From: Erysipelotrichaceae bacterium | Lineage (GTDB): Bacteria; Bacillota_I; Bacilli_A; Erysipelotrichales; Erysipelotrichaceae | DNA: 63,434 nt | Direction of reading: 5' to 3' | Assembly: GCA_029101345.1 (NCBI GenBank) | Contig: JAQXQU010000162.1 | Span: 1 to 63,434 of the forward strand | Shown here: positions 16,657 to 25,819 of the stretch, piece after piece | How positions within the stretch are numbered: position 1 is the stretch's first letter | Layout of the letters: each line of letters starts with the position of its first letter | Translations under genes and position numbers: made by a program | Notes under the pieces: generated by a model | Told to the model about the DNA's origin: nothing | Databases searched by the model: none | Seen by the model: only the letters and a program-made list of their open reading frames with translations

Positions 16657-18009
16657 TCATTTTAGACAATGACGCTTGACTTTAGGCAAGACAAAAACTA
16701 TGGTCAAAAGATGGACAGCACTTACCAGTATCCAGGATATTGGATAGATGATATAAAGATTATGAATGACTGGGTTTAGCTTGAAGAAGGTCGCTACCCA
16801 TAATAGACGAACGCCACAAACCATCAATAATGAATTGACAGTTGGCAAAGTCACATAGCCAAGTCCTCTTAAGATGGAGGAAAGGCAGCACATCAAGGAA
16901 TCTATATAGTAATAGCGAAGAACATCAGCCATTCTGATCATGCCAGCTTCAATGACTTCTGCCGAATTGGAATAGATGCCTAGGAAGAAAGGTCCAAAAT
17001 AATACATGCCATAACTCATGAAGAGGCCGACAGCCAGGACATAGGCAATAGTTACACCCATGATCCTATAGATATTGTCAAGCTTCTTGGCACCATAATT
17101 CTGACCGATAAAGGTCTGCCCCGCCTGGCCAAAAGCATTGGTAGCCGTATAAATGAAACCTTCAAGATTGCTGGCAGCACCATTGCCTGCCATGATTGTC
17201 GAACCAAAGGAATTGACGGTTGACTGGATGACAACATTGGAAATGGCAAACACTGTACCCTGAACGCCACAAGGAACACCAACCCTGAGTATTTCCAGCA
17301 TCATCTTGAAATCAATGCCAAAAAGTCCAGGATGAAAAACCAGGGAATCTGTTTCATTCATCAGACAGTTGATAACAAGATATGCCGAAATGATCTGGGA
17401 GGCAACTGTTGCCAAGGCGACACCAACGACATCCATTTTGAAAAAGACAACAAAGACAATATTCAATATGACATTGGCTATGCCAGCACAAGTCAGATAA
17501 TAAAGCGGCCGTCTTGTATCACCCTTTGATCTCAATAGAGCTGCCCCAAAGTTATAGACAAGATTTGCCGGCATACCAAGGAAATAGATCTTGAGATATA
17601 GTGCAGATAAATCAAGGATATTGCTAGGCGTATCCATCAGCAGCAGCATTCCTTTGGCAAAGAGAAAGCCAAAAACGCTCAAGAAGATGCCAAAATAGAC
17701 TGCTAGGGCAATGGATGTATGGACAACCTTGCTAATGTCTTCATCATTCCCCTCGCCCAGCATTCTGGCTGTAATGATATTGGTGCCAATGCTCAAGCCA
17801 ATGAAGAGATTGACACAGAGGTTGACCAAGGAACTGGTTGAAGAGACAGCTGCCAAGGAGTTGTCACCTGCAAATTTGCCGACAACAGCAATATCAGCTG
17901 CATTAAACAAGAGCTGAAGAACACTGCTTAACATCAAAGGAAAAGCAAAAATTGCCAGTTTCCTGAAGTAGTTTCCTTCCAGCATGTCAATTTCATATTT
18001 TCTGCTCAC
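16657..18009 (-). CDS. MATE family efflux transporter
   Basis: Twelve-helix multidrug/flavin-type antiporter of 450 aa. It starts NYFRKLAIFAFPLMLSSVLQ followed by FNAADIAVVGKFAG, the standard MATE repeat-1 motif, and repeats the pattern in the second half. It stands alone between the NAD operon and a divergent cysteine hydrolase. It is only distantly similar to the MATE protein at 1236-2591. The substrate is unknown. Confidence 0.92.
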   Translation of the reverse strand: MSRKYEIDMLEGNYFRKLAIFAFPLMLSSVLQLLFNAADIAVVGKFAGDNSLAAVSSTSSLVNLCVNLFIGLSIGTNIITARMLGEGNDEDISKVVHTSIALAVYFGIFLSVFGFLFAKGMLLLMDTPSNILDLSALYLKIYFLGMPANLVYNFGAALLRSKGDTRRPLYYLTCAGIANVILNIVFVVFFKMDVVGVALATVASQIISAYLVINCLMNETDSLVFHPGLFGIDFKMMLEILRVGVPCGVQGTVFAISNVVIQSTVNSFGSTIMAGNGAASNLEGFIYTATNAFGQAGQTFIGQNYGAKKLDNIYRIMGVTIAYVLAVGLFMSYGMYYFGPFFLGIYSNSAEVIEAGMIRMADVLRYYYIDSLMCCLSSILRGLGYVTLPTVNSLLMVCGVRLLWVATFFKLNPVIHNLYIIYPISWILVSAVHLLTIVFVLPKVKRHCLK

Positions 18010-18078
18010 AGAAACTATTATAAATCCAAAAGAGTACTTTGGTGTAAAATGAATCTAAGTAGGAAAGGTAATTGTTTA

Positions 18079-18678
18079 ATGAAAGAAATGTATATTCCTG
18101 TTGCCCAGAAGACAGCTTGGCAGCAGAGCAAGGAAATTGATCTTAAAAAGACAGCTATCCTGGTCATTGACATTCTTGGCGGTGAAAATGGCATTATGCC
18201 CGCTTTGAAGGAGATGGCTGAAAATGCTGCAAAAATCACCAAAGCCGCAAGAGCCAAGGGTCTAAAGGTCATTTTTGCCAACGATGCACATATCAAGGAA
18301 TACGATAAGGAAATTGAACTATGGGGTGAACATGGCATCAAAGGATCGGAAGCTGCCAAAACCCTGGCTTGTCTGGAACAGTCAGACAATGATATTGTCA
18401 TTGAAAAGCGCCGTTATGATGGCTTCTTCCAGACTGATCTTGACCTGACCCTTAGAGAACTCGGCATCGATACATTGATTGCCTTTGGCTGTGATACCAA
18501 TATCTGTGTGCTGCAGACTCTCTCAAGCGCCTATTATCTAGGTTACAAGACGATTGTTCCCGCTGATGCCTGTGCAACATTCCTGATTGGCAATCAGAAG
18601 GATGGTCTTGAATACTTCTCAAGATGCTACGACTCAAGAGTGGTTGATACAGAAACTGTACTATCATATCTGAAATAA
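18079..18678 (+). CDS. Isochorismatase-fold cysteine hydrolase, probable nicotinamidase
   Basis: A 199-aa hydrolase. The catalytic triad candidates are Asp in ILVIDILGG, Lys in VIEKRRYDGFF and Cys in CDTNICV. The segment ANDAHIKEYDKEIELWGEHGIKGSEA resembles the metal-binding and substrate loop of bacterial nicotinamidases. It could feed nicotinate to pncB, whose operon lies across one MATE gene. Another amidohydrolase of the same fold is possible. The in-frame ATG at 18049 has no ribosome binding site, while AGGAAAGG precedes the ATG at 18079 by 10 nt. Confidence 0.8.
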   Translation: MKEMYIPVAQKTAWQQSKEIDLKKTAILVIDILGGENGIMPALKEMAENAAKITKAARAKGLKVIFANDAHIKEYDKEIELWGEHGIKGSEAAKTLACLEQSDNDIVIEKRRYDGFFQTDLDLTLRELGIDTLIAFGCDTNICVLQTLSSAYYLGYKTIVPADACATFLIGNQKDGLEYFSRCYDSRVVDTETVLSYLK

Positions 18679-18679
18679 G

Positions 18680-18700
18680 CCTCGCAACTGCGAGGTTTTT
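18680..18700 (+). terminator. Terminator of the cysteine hydrolase gene
   Basis: Stem CCTCGC/GCGAGG with loop AACT, followed by TTTTTATA. Confidence 0.85.
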
Positions 18701-18724
18701 ATATACATGAGAGCCATTTAGCCT

Positions 18725-18730
18725 TATAAT
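18725..18730 (+). promoter_or_regulatory. -10 element of a near-leaderless promoter
   Basis: A perfect TATAAT ends 9 nt before the ATG at 18740, so the expected start site leaves a leader of about 3 nt. No ribosome binding site exists between them. Confidence 0.5.
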
Positions 18731-18739
18731 TTCCTTATC

Positions 18740-20074
18740 ATGCACTTTGAAAGACTACTGAAGAAACTGGCAATCTATCTGACCATCACCTTATTCGCTT
18801 TTGGTCTTTTTGCCATGTTCTATACTGGCGAATATCTTGAAAGCCTAATTGCCTTGAAAACAATCATGTTGTCACCAAGTCCCTTGGTAACTGACTACTT
18901 TGCCCTAGGCAATCTTTCTTCTGCTTTCCTTAACGCTGGACTTTGTTCCCTCTTCTGTGCAATCTTCATCAATTTGAAACATGCAAGGCTCAATCCTTCG
19001 GTCTATGCCGGCTATTTTCTCGTCATTGCCCATTGTTTCTATGGTTTGAGCTTCTTCAATATGTTGCCATGTGCAATTGCTGCCATTGTTGCTGCCAAGC
19101 TTGATAAACGCCGTATCAGAAGAAACATCTCAACCATCTTCTTTACAACAGCTTTTGGGCCTTTTGCTGGTGAGCTGATTCTCCGCTATCCTTTTGGCAA
19201 TATCTTCCTTAGAACCATAGCCACCTTCTTCTTTTCGCTTTTGATGGCCTATTGTGTTCCTTTGGCTCTTGATGAAACCAAAAGATGGCATCAAGGCTAT
19301 AATCTCTATAATGGTGGCTTGGCTTTAGGACTTTGGGGTGTTGTCTTTTATGCCTTCTTCTATAAGACTTTGGGTGTTGAACAAACAGGAGCCATCTATT
19401 ATGAAAATGCCATCTATGATATGCATGGACGCTCCTACTTCCTTTTTGCAAATATCTTCTTTATCACCATCTTCTTAAGTGCAATACTGATTGGCTATCA
19501 TTTTAACAACAATTCATTTGCTGGCTATCTTTCCCTTTTGAAGGAAGATTCCTATAAGTCGGATTATTCAAAACTCGGAGATGCCGCCTTGGTCCTAATA
19601 AACCTTGGCTTTTATGGTCTTTTGATTCTAGGCTATTTTGATCTCGTGATCATCATCTTCAAAGGTGCTGGCTTTACCGGATCAACAGTTGGTGCTATCT
19701 TGGCATCATTATCCTTTACGGCTTCTGGCCAGCAGCCGCGAAATGCCATTCCCATTCTCATTGGCTATGTTGTCCTCTATCTTCTGGCTAACCTCTTAAG
19801 CAATGGCACAATGGGCTGGACCTTAGCCAGCCAAGGCTATATCAATGGTGCAGCCTTTGCGACTGGCCTTTGCCCGATTGCCGGCGTCTATGGTCCAATC
19901 TGTGGCATCCTAGCGGGCATGATTGATGCCATCATCTGCACTTCAACATCAGCTATGCATGGTGGCTTGATGCTCTATAATGGTGGCTTGACTGCCGGAC
20001 TTACTGCTTTGCTGGTTCTTCCAATCTTTGAATATTTCAGAATCAGAAAGAAGACAACAGAGCCGACTGACTGA
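18740..20074 (+). CDS. DUF1576 integral membrane protein
   Basis: A 444-aa polytopic protein with about 12 hydrophobic segments. The motifs GNLSSAFLNAGL, GYNLYNGGLALGLWG and a C-terminal STSAMHGGLMLYNGGLTAG, with the repeated Y-N-G-G-L element, fit the DUF1576 family. Function is unknown. The repeated element suggests an internal duplication and a transporter-like fold. There is no Shine-Dalgarno, and a TATAAT ends 9 nt upstream, so the mRNA looks almost leaderless. The gene is monocistronic and ends in a strong hairpin. Confidence 0.85.
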   Translation: MHFERLLKKLAIYLTITLFAFGLFAMFYTGEYLESLIALKTIMLSPSPLVTDYFALGNLSSAFLNAGLCSLFCAIFINLKHARLNPSVYAGYFLVIAHCFYGLSFFNMLPCAIAAIVAAKLDKRRIRRNISTIFFTTAFGPFAGELILRYPFGNIFLRTIATFFFSLLMAYCVPLALDETKRWHQGYNLYNGGLALGLWGVVFYAFFYKTLGVEQTGAIYYENAIYDMHGRSYFLFANIFFITIFLSAILIGYHFNNNSFAGYLSLLKEDSYKSDYSKLGDAALVLINLGFYGLLILGYFDLVIIIFKGAGFTGSTVGAILASLSFTASGQQPRNAIPILIGYVVLYLLANLLSNGTMGWTLASQGYINGAAFATGLCPIAGVYGPICGILAGMIDAIICTSTSAMHGGLMLYNGGLTAGLTALLVLPIFEYFRIRKKTTEPTD

Positions 20075-20102
20075 TGACAGAGACTATTGAAAACATATGG
20101 CA

Positions 20103-20124
20103 AAAGAGGGCAAATGCCCTCTTT
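20103..20124. terminator. Bidirectional terminator between DUF1576 gene and SAM-binding gene
   Basis: Stem AAAGAGGGCA/TGCCCTCTTT with a minimal loop, between convergent stops. The T stretch is short on the + strand. Confidence 0.75.
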
Positions 20125-21170
20125 CATATTCTTGTTGAAACAATCTTCCTTAATGTTTCCCTATCATACATCAGCTCTTTGAGGATTATCGGATCATCAA
20201 CAACAATATCCAATGCTGCAAAATACTTCTCAATTTTCATAAGCAGTCTTTGATGTTTCTTGGCAACTTTAAGCTTTCGGTTAAGCGAAAGGCAATCAAA
20301 ATATTGAAGGATCAGAGAAGTCACCACTTCAAAGCAGCTATCCTCAATCCAGAAGTCCACTTTGTCAAAAGGGGGATAATACTCCTCAAGCATTCTTTCG
20401 ATCATTGGGAAGCCGTCATTTGGATTCATCCAGACATCCACAAAGACAAAGTCATAATCCTTAAGAAAATCCTTATTGAAATAGGTCAAAGCATCCCCTT
20501 CAATGATTTTCAGCTTGTCATTTCTTGGAAACTGAGGAAGAAGATGTTCCTTGAACATCCTGATGACAGCAGGATTCAGTTCAACGACACTAACATCCTC
20601 TACTTCATCCTTTAATAGACACATATAGGGAAAATAGCCAATGCCTAGGCCAAAGGCCAAAACCCTGCCATAAGCCTTGTTTACCGAAGGATTGATTGTT
20701 GCTGCTTCAACTGGATTATCAGTCATCCAGTATTCACCATTTTGCTTAAGAACAACGGACTTGTAAGGCTTATCAAAGGCCCTTAGAACCAGATAGTCAT
20801 TCAGTTCCCTGTTTGGATCCTTTTTGACTTCTTCCAGATTGAAAAGGACATTGGCAGGCATTTCTTCATAAGAGTATTCAAATTGGTCATCGGTTATCCT
20901 ATCAAGATGGATATTGGCATTATAAGGTGTCTTGATGAATTCATCAGTATCAATATAAAGCGATGGCCAGGAGTTTTTGGGACCCTGGAATTCATAATCC
21001 CCAATCCTCCTTAGTTCTTTTCTGATGAAATCCTCGTCTTCCTTTCTGATGACAAGACCCAGGCAATTGTTGATGGCATCGTTCTGGATATTATTGCGAC
21101 AGCGTTTAAAGAAGCTGCTTGTTATCTTGTTTCTGATGATTTTCATGTCATTATTGTCTACTATTTCCAT
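20124..21170 (-). CDS. SAM-binding Rossmann protein, spermidine synthase/methyltransferase-like
   Basis: A 348-aa cytoplasmic protein. The middle holds a class I nucleotide-binding core: VLAFGLGIGYFPYM (motif I), VSVVELNPAVI (acidic residue after strand 2), IIEGDALTYF and FVFVDVW. This matches spermine/spermidine synthase-like and other class I methyltransferases. The first 150 residues and the C-terminus are not recognised. I use the ATG at 21170; a TTG 18 nt upstream would start inside the metG terminator. The only GGAGG also lies in that hairpin, so initiation may be weak or structure-controlled. Confidence 0.75.
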   Translation of the reverse strand: MEIVDNNDMKIIRNKITSSFFKRCRNNIQNDAINNCLGLVIRKEDEDFIRKELRRIGDYEFQGPKNSWPSLYIDTDEFIKTPYNANIHLDRITDDQFEYSYEEMPANVLFNLEEVKKDPNRELNDYLVLRAFDKPYKSVVLKQNGEYWMTDNPVEAATINPSVNKAYGRVLAFGLGIGYFPYMCLLKDEVEDVSVVELNPAVIRMFKEHLLPQFPRNDKLKIIEGDALTYFNKDFLKDYDFVFVDVWMNPNDGFPMIERMLEEYYPPFDKVDFWIEDSCFEVVTSLILQYFDCLSLNRKLKVAKKHQRLLMKIEKYFAALDIVVDDPIILKELMYDRETLRKIVSTRI

Positions 21171-21171
21171 T

Positions 21172-21203
21172 AAAAAGGAAACCTCCAATGAAGTTTCCTT
21201 TTT
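21172..21203 (-). terminator. metG terminator overlapping the next gene's ribosome binding site
   Basis: A 13-bp stem (one G-U pair) with a 6-nt loop. Arms are 21172-21184 and 21191-21203, with a T tract at the end of the minus-strand hairpin. The GGAGG of the downstream gene lies in the loop and second arm. Confidence 0.8.
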
Positions 21204-21207
21204 TGTC

Positions 21208-23175
21208 TTATTTGAATTGGCTTGGATGCTTGAAGTAGAAGTCTTCCTTCTCCTTTAGTTCCTTGAGCTGATGGTTTTCCTTATTATCCACTAAATCATA
21301 GATGGTCGCAAAAATATGATCCCAGGAGAAGAATTTGTCCTTATCCACATTCAGATAATCACAGGTCTTTTCCGTACCACTAGGTACTACAGGGTGGGAA
21401 AGGACAGTCGCAACTCTGATCATGTGGAAGATATCAACAAGAGTCTGTTTCATATTATCAGGGTTGTTTGAATTCTTTGCCCAATACTTGGAAGCCTGTC
21501 TAATATAGGAGTCAAGAACATTCATCACCTGATGAAGTTCAGTCCGATACATGAACATCTCATATTTGAGGATGGCATTAGTGCTTGCTTCCACGACTTC
21601 CTTGGAGACTTCACCATAAGGCAGCTTGCCATCAAAGTATTTCTGAGCCGAATAGAAAGCACCTCTGATCAAGCGATTCAGGACATTGGTATAAAGATTG
21701 CCCTGGGTCAATACTGGATCTGGTTCATTTTCATTAGCTTCTGGATTAAGAGGCTTGGGCATGAAACTGACAGACTTGTTTGACAAGGCCAGTGAGAGGA
21801 AGTGTGGGCGTAGCTGTTCAGGTGTGTACATTGAAAGAAGGTCTTCAGCCATTGGCGGCTTGATAGCACCGGATGAGCTGGCTTTCTTATCAAGGAAGAG
21901 AATATGATGATTAGGTACCAAAGTAGTAAGTTGCAGGTCACCCTTAGGATATTCCGTCTTTAATTCATGACCATTCTGAGCCATGAACATTGGCATTTGG
22001 GCAACACCATAGAAGTAGATATTATCCTGGCCAATGAATTGGAAGACTTCTGCTTCAGGATCACACCAGAAATCCTTCCAACGTTCAGCACTTTCACCCT
22101 TGCGCTTGAAATAGGTCTTTGTAAAGGAAATAGGAGCCCAAAGGCTTTCAGGCCAAACCCAGACAGTCAAACCTTCTTCACCTTCAAGGCTTGGAGCTTT
22201 GACACCCCATTCAATATTGCCCGTAAGTCTTAATGGTACCAAAGTCTTGCCTGTTCGATAACGGACATTTTCCTTGGTGAGAATCTCACAGGCTGCTTCA
22301 CGATCCTTCAGACTTGCAAATTCGATTTCAAAACTGCCACCCTTGATCTTTTCAAGATCAGAACACTTATGATCAGCTAAGCTTTCCTTGACCTTAAGAT
22401 ATGTATCAACATATTCCTTGCGGATATAGATGATTGGCTTGGCAAGTGATTCACGCATGGTTTCGGAAACAATCTTGCGGACATTGCGCTTCTTGGCAAT
22501 CTTATCAACATATTCATTGAGGATATCACCACATTCTGTCAGCTTGAAATACCAGTTGGTTACTTCACGCATTTCTGGTGTCTTGCCAGATAAAGTTGAC
22601 TTAGGGTCAATGAGTTCTTCTGGCATATACTGATGGCCCAGATCACATTCATCTGCATAGCCTTTCTCGGATTGGCAACCGGCAATCGGACATTTGCCAA
22701 TGACCTGGCGTCCATTGAGAAAACAATCATATTCAGTATCATAGAACTGCTTGGTCACCAGCTTTTCAAGCCAGCCATTCCTATATAAGGTTTCAATGAA
22801 TTCATTTGACTCTGCCTGATGAATATCCTTGGAATCCAATAGACCAGAAGCACCAAAGATATCAAGGCTGATTTCATAATCATTCAAGGTCTTTTCCTGG
22901 TTTTCATGATTGATGTTGACATAGTCCTCAATCGTACCTTCAAAGCCTTCATTTTCACACTTCTTGCGATAGCCTTCGGCAATTGGGGAACCATAGCAGT
23001 CAGTACCACTGACAAAGACAACATTATCCTTGCCAATACGATCCCTTAGAAATCTTGCATAGCAGTCAGCATGGACAAACATGCCGCCAACATGGCCAAA
23101 ATGCAATGTCTTATTGCCATAAGGCATGCCACCAGTTACAACTGCTCTTTTAGGAAAAACTGGACGTTCCATCAT
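21208..23175 (-). CDS. metG: Methionyl-tRNA synthetase, divergent form
   Basis: Class I aminoacyl-tRNA synthetase, 655 aa, charging tRNA-Met. The HIGH-like motif is HFGHVGG (25-31). A Zn-knuckle (Cys162, Cys167, Cys177, His181) and the VWVWPESLWAPISF segment (338-351) fit MetRS. Two oddities stand out: the KMSKS loop reads KASSS (431-435), and an insertion of roughly 75 residues lies around 240-315. The C-terminal anticodon-binding region is present and no tRNA-binding EMAP domain is seen. A divergent paralog with a special role is possible. No T-box leader is visible upstream. Confidence 0.8.
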   Translation of the reverse strand: MMERPVFPKRAVVTGGMPYGNKTLHFGHVGGMFVHADCYARFLRDRIGKDNVVFVSGTDCYGSPIAEGYRKKCENEGFEGTIEDYVNINHENQEKTLNDYEISLDIFGASGLLDSKDIHQAESNEFIETLYRNGWLEKLVTKQFYDTEYDCFLNGRQVIGKCPIAGCQSEKGYADECDLGHQYMPEELIDPKSTLSGKTPEMREVTNWYFKLTECGDILNEYVDKIAKKRNVRKIVSETMRESLAKPIIYIRKEYVDTYLKVKESLADHKCSDLEKIKGGSFEIEFASLKDREAACEILTKENVRYRTGKTLVPLRLTGNIEWGVKAPSLEGEEGLTVWVWPESLWAPISFTKTYFKRKGESAERWKDFWCDPEAEVFQFIGQDNIYFYGVAQMPMFMAQNGHELKTEYPKGDLQLTTLVPNHHILFLDKKASSSGAIKPPMAEDLLSMYTPEQLRPHFLSLALSNKSVSFMPKPLNPEANENEPDPVLTQGNLYTNVLNRLIRGAFYSAQKYFDGKLPYGEVSKEVVEASTNAILKYEMFMYRTELHQVMNVLDSYIRQASKYWAKNSNNPDNMKQTLVDIFHMIRVATVLSHPVVPSGTEKTCDYLNVDKDKFFSWDHIFATIYDLVDNKENHQLKELKEKEDFYFKHPSQFK

Positions 23176-23247
23176 AAATAAATACTCCCCTGTTTAATAC
23201 TTAACCATTTTAGCACAAGCATAGATAGAAATCCCACTTGTCTATAT

Positions 23248-24195
23248 TTATTGAAATTCCTCATAAAGCTCTTCCACTAGCGCCACTGTTCTGATTGTCA
23301 AATTGCTTGTACAGACAGGGCTTGTCAGAAATCCATCCTCAAGGCATTTGGCAATGTGTTCAAGCTCATAAACGAATTCACTTTGATGAGGATATTCCTC
23401 AATCACTGTCTCTTCAATAGTCCTGATTTCAATCCTATCGCCCCGATGAAAGTCCTTGATTCTGATACTGCCCTTATCACCATGGATGACAAGGACATTA
23501 TCACCATCAATATCCATGCCAATTGCAATATTGAAAAGCTTATTGCCAAAATGCATCTGAACAAGGGCCAGGCAATCAGAACTTCCCCTCCCTTTGATAA
23601 AACTGGCCTTAGCTTCGTATTCATCGATTGGAAACAGATAGCTGACTAGTTCAAATGGATAACTGAAAGATCCATAAAGGCAGCCTCCGCCTTTTTCATG
23701 GTCATTCATCCAATGTTCTTCTGGATAATTGGCCTTAAAGAAGAGATTGGCTTCAAGATACTTGACATTTCCTATGATATTGCCAGCAAGCAGTTCCTTT
23801 AGACGCCTTGTCGTCTTTAGAAAAAGAGCTTTCTGGGCTTCCATCAGAAAGACCTTTCTTTGTTTGGCTAATTCAAATAATTCAATTGCCTCCTTTTTGT
23901 GAAGAACAAAAGGCTTTTCAATGATGACATGCTTGCCGCTTTCAATTGCCATCTTGCCATATTTGAAATGAAGGGAATTGATCAAAGGAAGATAGACAAT
24001 ATCAATATCTCTATCAGCCAGCAGTTCTTCATAAGATCCATAGCTTCTTTCCAACAGATATTTGCTTGCATATTCCTTGGCCTTTTCATTATCTCTTGAT
24101 GCAATTCCCAAAACCCTGAATGATGAGGAAAGTCTGACGCCTTCAATAAATCTAGGAACTATGGAAGCAGTGGATAAGATGCCGATATTGTACAT
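23248..24195 (-). CDS. Gfo/Idh/MocA family oxidoreductase
   Basis: An NAD(P)-dependent dehydrogenase of about 315 aa. It starts with a variant Rossmann motif (MYNIGILSTASIVPRFIEG), and the second strand carries LGIASRDNEKA. The EKP motif of the catalytic site is clear (HVIIEKPFVLHKKEA, near residues 90-103). The C-terminal alpha/beta domain is full length. GGAG lies before the ATG. It is the last gene of an MBL-GNAT-like-Gfo unit with 11 nt between genes. The substrate is probably a sugar or cyclitol derivative but is not readable. Confidence 0.9.
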   Translation of the reverse strand: MYNIGILSTASIVPRFIEGVRLSSSFRVLGIASRDNEKAKEYASKYLLERSYGSYEELLADRDIDIVYLPLINSLHFKYGKMAIESGKHVIIEKPFVLHKKEAIELFELAKQRKVFLMEAQKALFLKTTRRLKELLAGNIIGNVKYLEANLFFKANYPEEHWMNDHEKGGGCLYGSFSYPFELVSYLFPIDEYEAKASFIKGRGSSDCLALVQMHFGNKLFNIAIGMDIDGDNVLVIHGDKGSIRIKDFHRGDRIEIRTIEETVIEEYPHQSEFVYELEHIAKCLEDGFLTSPVCTSNLTIRTVALVEELYEEFQ

Positions 24196-24206
24196 ATCAT
24201 CTCCTT

Positions 24207-24971
24207 CTAGATGTCATAGACAATCATTTTCTTGACAGCAAAATGATTCTTGGTTCCATCAATATTATCATCGCTGAAATCATCAATCATCAAGGGAATA
24301 AATCCCAGTTTTTTGATTATTTCCCTATTTTGCATTCTGATAGGTTCATCTAGGGAAAATGAATAAAAATAGGGCTCATTTTTCTTATCTTCACCATAAC
24401 AGGCAATATCTGGATCAAGACTAATGACTTCATAGATGGTGGTATTGCCTTCAAGATAGTCTTCCAGCATTTCAAGCATATAAGAGAAGATCCGCTCTTT
24501 TCGATATGCTTTGGTGACATAGGCGTTGACAATGGCCAACACCTCACCTGAAAAATCCCTTTTGGCATCATTTCCCCTAATAGGGTAGGAAAGATCAGGA
24601 TAATAGAAGGATGATAGGACATAATTTGACAAATAAGACCAATCGCTTTCATCACAAAGGTAATCGTAAACCACATCACTAGTTAAGTAATCCTTTAGTG
24701 ATGTATGGATGGCCGAAAGATCGCCTACAACCTTCATATCCTCATCAAAGACCAGAATAATGATATTCTCAAGTCCAATTGGCTGATTGCTCAGTCTATT
24801 GATTCTTTTCAGATGATCATCAAAAACAGGAATGCTAAACAGGAAGAAAGAGTATTTGCCTAAATCCAGTCTGAATCTATTGGAATTCTGATAATAGGCC
24901 AAAAGCTCATCCTTTGAATAGGGAAGATGTTTGCCTATGAGCTCATAAGCTCTGGATAAATGCTTTTCCAT
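24207..24971 (-). CDS. GNAT-like acetyltransferase domain protein
   Basis: A 254-aa soluble protein with no close recognised family. The C-terminal half resembles a GNAT fold: AIVNAYVTKAYRKERIFSYMLEMLEDYL looks like motif A (a V.p.yR.kgi pattern), and NREIIKKLGFIPL looks like the closing motif B. The Gly-rich acetyl-CoA loop is degenerate (YRKERI), so activity is doubtful. The ATG overlaps the upstream stop (ATGA), so it is translationally coupled to the MBL gene. Confidence 0.6.
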   Translation of the reverse strand: MEKHLSRAYELIGKHLPYSKDELLAYYQNSNRFRLDLGKYSFFLFSIPVFDDHLKRINRLSNQPIGLENIIILVFDEDMKVVGDLSAIHTSLKDYLTSDVVYDYLCDESDWSYLSNYVLSSFYYPDLSYPIRGNDAKRDFSGEVLAIVNAYVTKAYRKERIFSYMLEMLEDYLEGNTTIYEVISLDPDIACYGEDKKNEPYFYSFSLDEPIRMQNREIIKKLGFIPLMIDDFSDDNIDGTKNHFAVKKMIVYDI

Positions 24972-25768
24972 CAGATTTCAATTTTCTCCAAATCATCAGG
25001 AATCAGAAGATTGCCATTAAAATACTGCTGTCCTTCCATTGAATAAAGTTCCTTGCGCCTTTTGATATTCTTATCCTCGGTATGATAGAGGATGAGGTTT
25101 TTGACATTCAGTTCATTTGCCAAAAGACAGGCATCCCTGACAGTAGAATGATGTTTCCCATAGGGGTCAAACAGCTCTTTTTCACTATAAAGGCAAAAGG
25201 CTTCATGCAGAAGATATTTGGCATTATCTGCATAGCTCTTCAAGTGAGGCTGGTATGGCTCATCACCAAGACAGACCAGCTTCTCATCATTTTCAAGTCT
25301 CAGCATAAAGCCGAATTGCTTGGCTTTGCTCGATCTGATATCAAAAAAGGTAAAGTCATGCCCAATGATCTCAAGACATTCACCATCTTCAACTTCAATC
25401 ATCTTTAGACCTTTGCCAATATGCTGAGCTTCCTTTTCGTTTAGCAGCATGCAAGCCATCGTCTTTAGGATGTTGATGACTTCATGATGTCCATAGATTC
25501 TTTTAGTGCTATCAGATTTCATGTTCTGACAAAACATCCTGATAAGCCACATAACACCTGTCAGATGATCAAGATGCTTATGGGTTACAAAGATATCATC
25601 AATCTTGTCATAGTCAATATCCGCATTCTTCAATTGCTTGAAAAGACCATTGCCGCCACCGCCATCAACCAATAGATATCTGCCATGATCATCAATGGCA
25701 AAACAGGTGTTATAGCACTCAACAGCTTTGGCATTTCCGGTACCCAGCATCACAATTTTCATTTTCAA
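24971..25768 (-). CDS. MBL-fold metallo-hydrolase, RNase Z-like
   Basis: A 265-aa beta-lactamase-fold hydrolase. The Zn site is intact: HKHLDH (residues 63-68), then a GDEPYQ segment, HEAF and a late LYHTED His. The start MKMKIVMLGTGNA is typical of RNase Z and related phosphodiesterases. It lacks the long exosite arm expected of a true tRNA 3'-endonuclease, so a broader phosphodiesterase role is possible. GAGG precedes the ATG. It heads the operon with the GNAT-like and Gfo/Idh genes. Confidence 0.85.
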   Translation of the reverse strand: MKMKIVMLGTGNAKAVECYNTCFAIDDHGRYLLVDGGGGNGLFKQLKNADIDYDKIDDIFVTHKHLDHLTGVMWLIRMFCQNMKSDSTKRIYGHHEVINILKTMACMLLNEKEAQHIGKGLKMIEVEDGECLEIIGHDFTFFDIRSSKAKQFGFMLRLENDEKLVCLGDEPYQPHLKSYADNAKYLLHEAFCLYSEKELFDPYGKHHSTVRDACLLANELNVKNLILYHTEDKNIKRRKELYSMEGQQYFNGNLLIPDDLEKIEI

Positions 25769-25797
25769 TTCCTCTTTATCAGCATACGCAAAGAAAA

Positions 25798-25819
25798 GGA
25801 AAATAGATTGCCTATTTCC
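25798..25819 (-). terminator. Terminator of the opp operon
   Basis: Stem GGAAATAG paired to CTATTTTCC (one bulged T), with the stop codon of the last gene in the first arm, followed on the minus strand by TTTTCTTT. Confidence 0.7.

Noticed and set aside
23176-23247. T-box leader ahead of metG
   Set aside because: Only 72 nt separate metG from the upstream gene, and no T-box sequence or specifier stem is visible.
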